This document shows, in pieces, positions 5,984-7,743 of a stretch of 7,743 nt of DNA; positions within the stretch are counted from its first letter, which is position 1; every line of letters starts with the position of its first letter. The stretch is from Ignavibacteria bacterium. GTDB lineage: Bacteria; Bacteroidota; Ignavibacteria; Ignavibacteriales; Melioribacteraceae. The stretch spans positions 1-7,743 of the forward strand of contig DAIEQT010000073.1 in NCBI GenBank assembly GCA_027347545.1, written 5' to 3'. The translations under genes and the position numbers were made by a program. The notes beneath the pieces were generated by a model. The model was not told where the DNA came from, did no database searches, and saw nothing but the letters and a program-made list of their open reading frames with translations.

Positions 5984-7743
5984 ATGAAATATCGCCTCTT
6001 TGCATTTACGTTATTCTTAGCCGCTTCGGTTATAGTTGCTCAAGAAAAAACTTATAAGTTGAATGAGATTGTTGTTTCTTCCGGCAGAGTTCCAGTTTCA
6101 TTTTCCGATCTTTCGAGAAGTGTGAGTGTTTTAACTTCTCAAGAGATAAAAAATATTCCAGTAAACAATATTCAAGACTTACTAAAATTTGTTAGCGGTG
6201 TTGATTTACGCGCGCGCGGAGCAGAAGGCGCGCAAGTTGATATTTCCATCCGCGGCGGCTCCTTCGAACAGACATTGGTATTGATAGACGGCGTTAGATT
6301 GAGCGATCCGCAAACAGGGCATCACAATCTAAACTTACCCGTGACCCTTGAAAACATTGAGCGTATTGAAGTTTTGAAGGGACAAGGTGCACGCGTTTTC
6401 GGTGCAAATGCATTCAGCGGTGCGGTTAATATTATTACAAAAAAAGAGAAGAGAAACTCACTTGCACTTTCAGCTCTCGGCGGACAAAATGGATTGTATG
6501 AATTCAGTCTCGGCGGCTCTGCTAAAACCGGTTTCATCGGCAATAATTTTTCATTCACAAAAAAGAAATCCGACGGCTACCGTCACAACACTAATTTTGA
6601 AACGAACAGTTTTTCTCTCGGGCAAAATTTTTATTTAGGCAAAAATCAGTTTCATCTTTTTTACGGATATATTGATAAAAACTTTGGCGCCAACAGTTTT
6701 TATTCTAATCTCTTCCTAAATCAGTTTGAAAGAACAATTACACGGGTTGCCAATGCAACTGCTGAAATTCCGGTTGGCTCAATTCAACTTTCTCCAAAGA
6801 TTTATTTCCGCAACAATTTTGATGATTACCACCTTGATTATCTTCGCCAGGATTGGAATCATAACACGCACAGAACAGAATCATTCGGCGCTGAGTTACA
6901 AGCATCGCTCAACACACAATTTGGAACAACCTATTTCGGTGGAGAATTTGGCAAAGATGGAATTCGAAGTTCCAATCTTGGAGCGCATAACAGAACTAAA
7001 AACGGTTTCTATGCAGAACAGCTGATTCATCCAGCTAAGGATTTTTCTATTTCTGCCGGACTGTTTGCCTACAATTATTCTTCAATCGGTTGGAAAGTTT
7101 GGCCCGGTTTTGACATAAGCTATAGCGTTGCAGACGAGCTAAAATTTTTCGCTTCTGTAGGTAAAGCTTTTCGACTCCCTACATTTACAGAACTTTACTA
7201 TGTAAGTCCGGCAAACATGGGCAACCCAAATTTGCTGTACGAGCAAACTACAAACTATGAATTCGGATTTGCTCACACTCAAAATTTCTTACGTACAAGC
7301 GGAAGCGTTTTCTTAAAAGAGGGTAAAGATTTGATTGATTGGGTGCGCGCAAAGCCAACTGATCCTTGGCGTGTGGAAAATGTTTCCAACCTAACAACTC
7401 TCGGCGCAGAAGTAGGTTTTGATTTTCAACTCAACAAAATAATTGAAGCCTTTCCGGTAACAAATCTGAACGTAAGTTACGTTTATCTTTCTTCCGATAG
7501 AAAAACGGGAAGCTATCAATCCAAATATTTGCTTGATCATTTGCGCCATCAGTTGATTGTTGGCTTAACAAACAATCTTCCTTTCGGTCTTAACCAAAGC
7601 TGGATGCTACGCTACGAAGAGAGAGAAAACATTACCTCCCATTTGATTGTGGATTCGCAAATTTCGGCAAGAGTTGAAATGTTTGATTTATTTCTTAGGG
7701 CGACGAATCTTTTCAATACTCCTTATTTCGACATTCCCGGTGT
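5984..7743 (+). CDS. TonB-dependent outer-membrane receptor, BtuB-like (3' end cut off)
   Basis: Outer-membrane active transporter powered by TonB-ExbBD. 586 residues are present, with no stop before the window end. Signal peptide about 1-19 (cut near VA-Q). The TonB-box-like NEIVVSSGR is at 27-35. The plug domain (about 40-155) has SIRGGSFEQTLVLIDGVRL (88-106), DPQTGHHNLNLP (108-119) and IERIEVLKG (125-133), then GANAFSGAVNIITKK closing the plug. The barrel shows the family signatures GKAFRLPTFTELYY and MGNPNLLYEQTTNYEFGF. Near the edge, RATNLFNTPYFDIPG is the usual penultimate-strand motif, so probably only 20-40 residues are missing. The length and DPxTGHH plug resemble receptors annotated as cobalamin (BtuB-like), but the substrate is not proven and no cobalamin riboswitch precedes it. 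ATG at 5984 has AAAGGA (5973-5978) 5 nt upstream. The 67-bp array ends 25 nt before the start. Confidence 0.95.
   Translation, partial: MKYRLFAFTLFLAASVIVAQEKTYKLNEIVVSSGRVPVSFSDLSRSVSVLTSQEIKNIPVNNIQDLLKFVSGVDLRARGAEGAQVDISIRGGSFEQTLVLIDGVRLSDPQTGHHNLNLPVTLENIERIEVLKGQGARVFGANAFSGAVNIITKKEKRNSLALSALGGQNGLYEFSLGGSAKTGFIGNNFSFTKKKSDGYRHNTNFETNSFSLGQNFYLGKNQFHLFYGYIDKNFGANSFYSNLFLNQFERTITRVANATAEIPVGSIQLSPKIYFRNNFDDYHLDYLRQDWNHNTHRTESFGAELQASLNTQFGTTYFGGEFGKDGIRSSNLGAHNRTKNGFYAEQLIHPAKDFSISAGLFAYNYSSIGWKVWPGFDISYSVADELKFFASVGKAFRLPTFTELYYVSPANMGNPNLLYEQTTNYEFGFAHTQNFLRTSGSVFLKEGKDLIDWVRAKPTDPWRVENVSNLTTLGAEVGFDFQLNKIIEAFPVTNLNVSYVYLSSDRKTGSYQSKYLLDHLRHQLIVGLTNNLPFGLNQSWMLRYEERENITSHLIVDSQISARVEMFDLFLRATNLFNTPYFDIPG

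Overview
The window looks like a piece of chromosome from the Bacteroidota/Chlorobi (FCB) group, most likely an Ignavibacteria-type anaerobe or facultative anaerobe. This is inferred from the AT-rich DNA, a TAnnTTTG promoter-like box, the dxr-rseP gene pair, a monoheme c-type outer-membrane protein, a BtuB-like TonB-dependent receptor, and abundant 'CGCAGAGACGC'-type and 'TGTCATTCTGAG'-type intergenic repeats. The assignment rests on protein style and not on a marker gene.

Layout. 1-277: a dispersed inverted-repeat element, then the leader of the first gene. 278-979 (+): a conserved cytoplasmic protein of unknown function with a cysteine cluster. 978-1149: a composite nested inverted repeat between two convergent genes, carrying a CGCAGAGA-type repeat in its loop. 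1155-2261 (-): a secreted outer-membrane beta-barrel with one N-terminal CxxCH haem site. 2262-2398: a divergent intergenic region with a small palindrome and a Bacteroidota-like promoter. 2399-5400 (+): a tight three-gene operon: a four-helix CopD/DUF2269-like membrane protein, dxr (MEP isoprenoid pathway) and rseP (site-2 intramembrane protease). 5401-5983: 583 bases without a credible gene. They hold a TGTCATTCTGAG hairpin repeat (5406-5484), a 136-nt element that folds into a three-way junction (5497-5632), and an array of about 4.5 copies of a 67-bp tandem repeat (5659-5958). 5984-7743 (+): a TonB-dependent receptor of the BtuB-like type, cut by the window end with little missing.

Function. 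dxr supplies isoprenoid precursors (quinones, undecaprenyl phosphate) and rseP handles envelope-stress or membrane-protein proteolysis; they are commonly adjacent in this group. The flanking genes are envelope-facing: a haem-bearing barrel, a membrane protein possibly tied to copper or haem, and a nutrient receptor. No cassette here can be called a new defence or biosynthetic system. The best candidate for something undescribed is the structured element at 5497-5632; next are the 67-bp array that abuts the receptor gene and the monoheme barrel protein.
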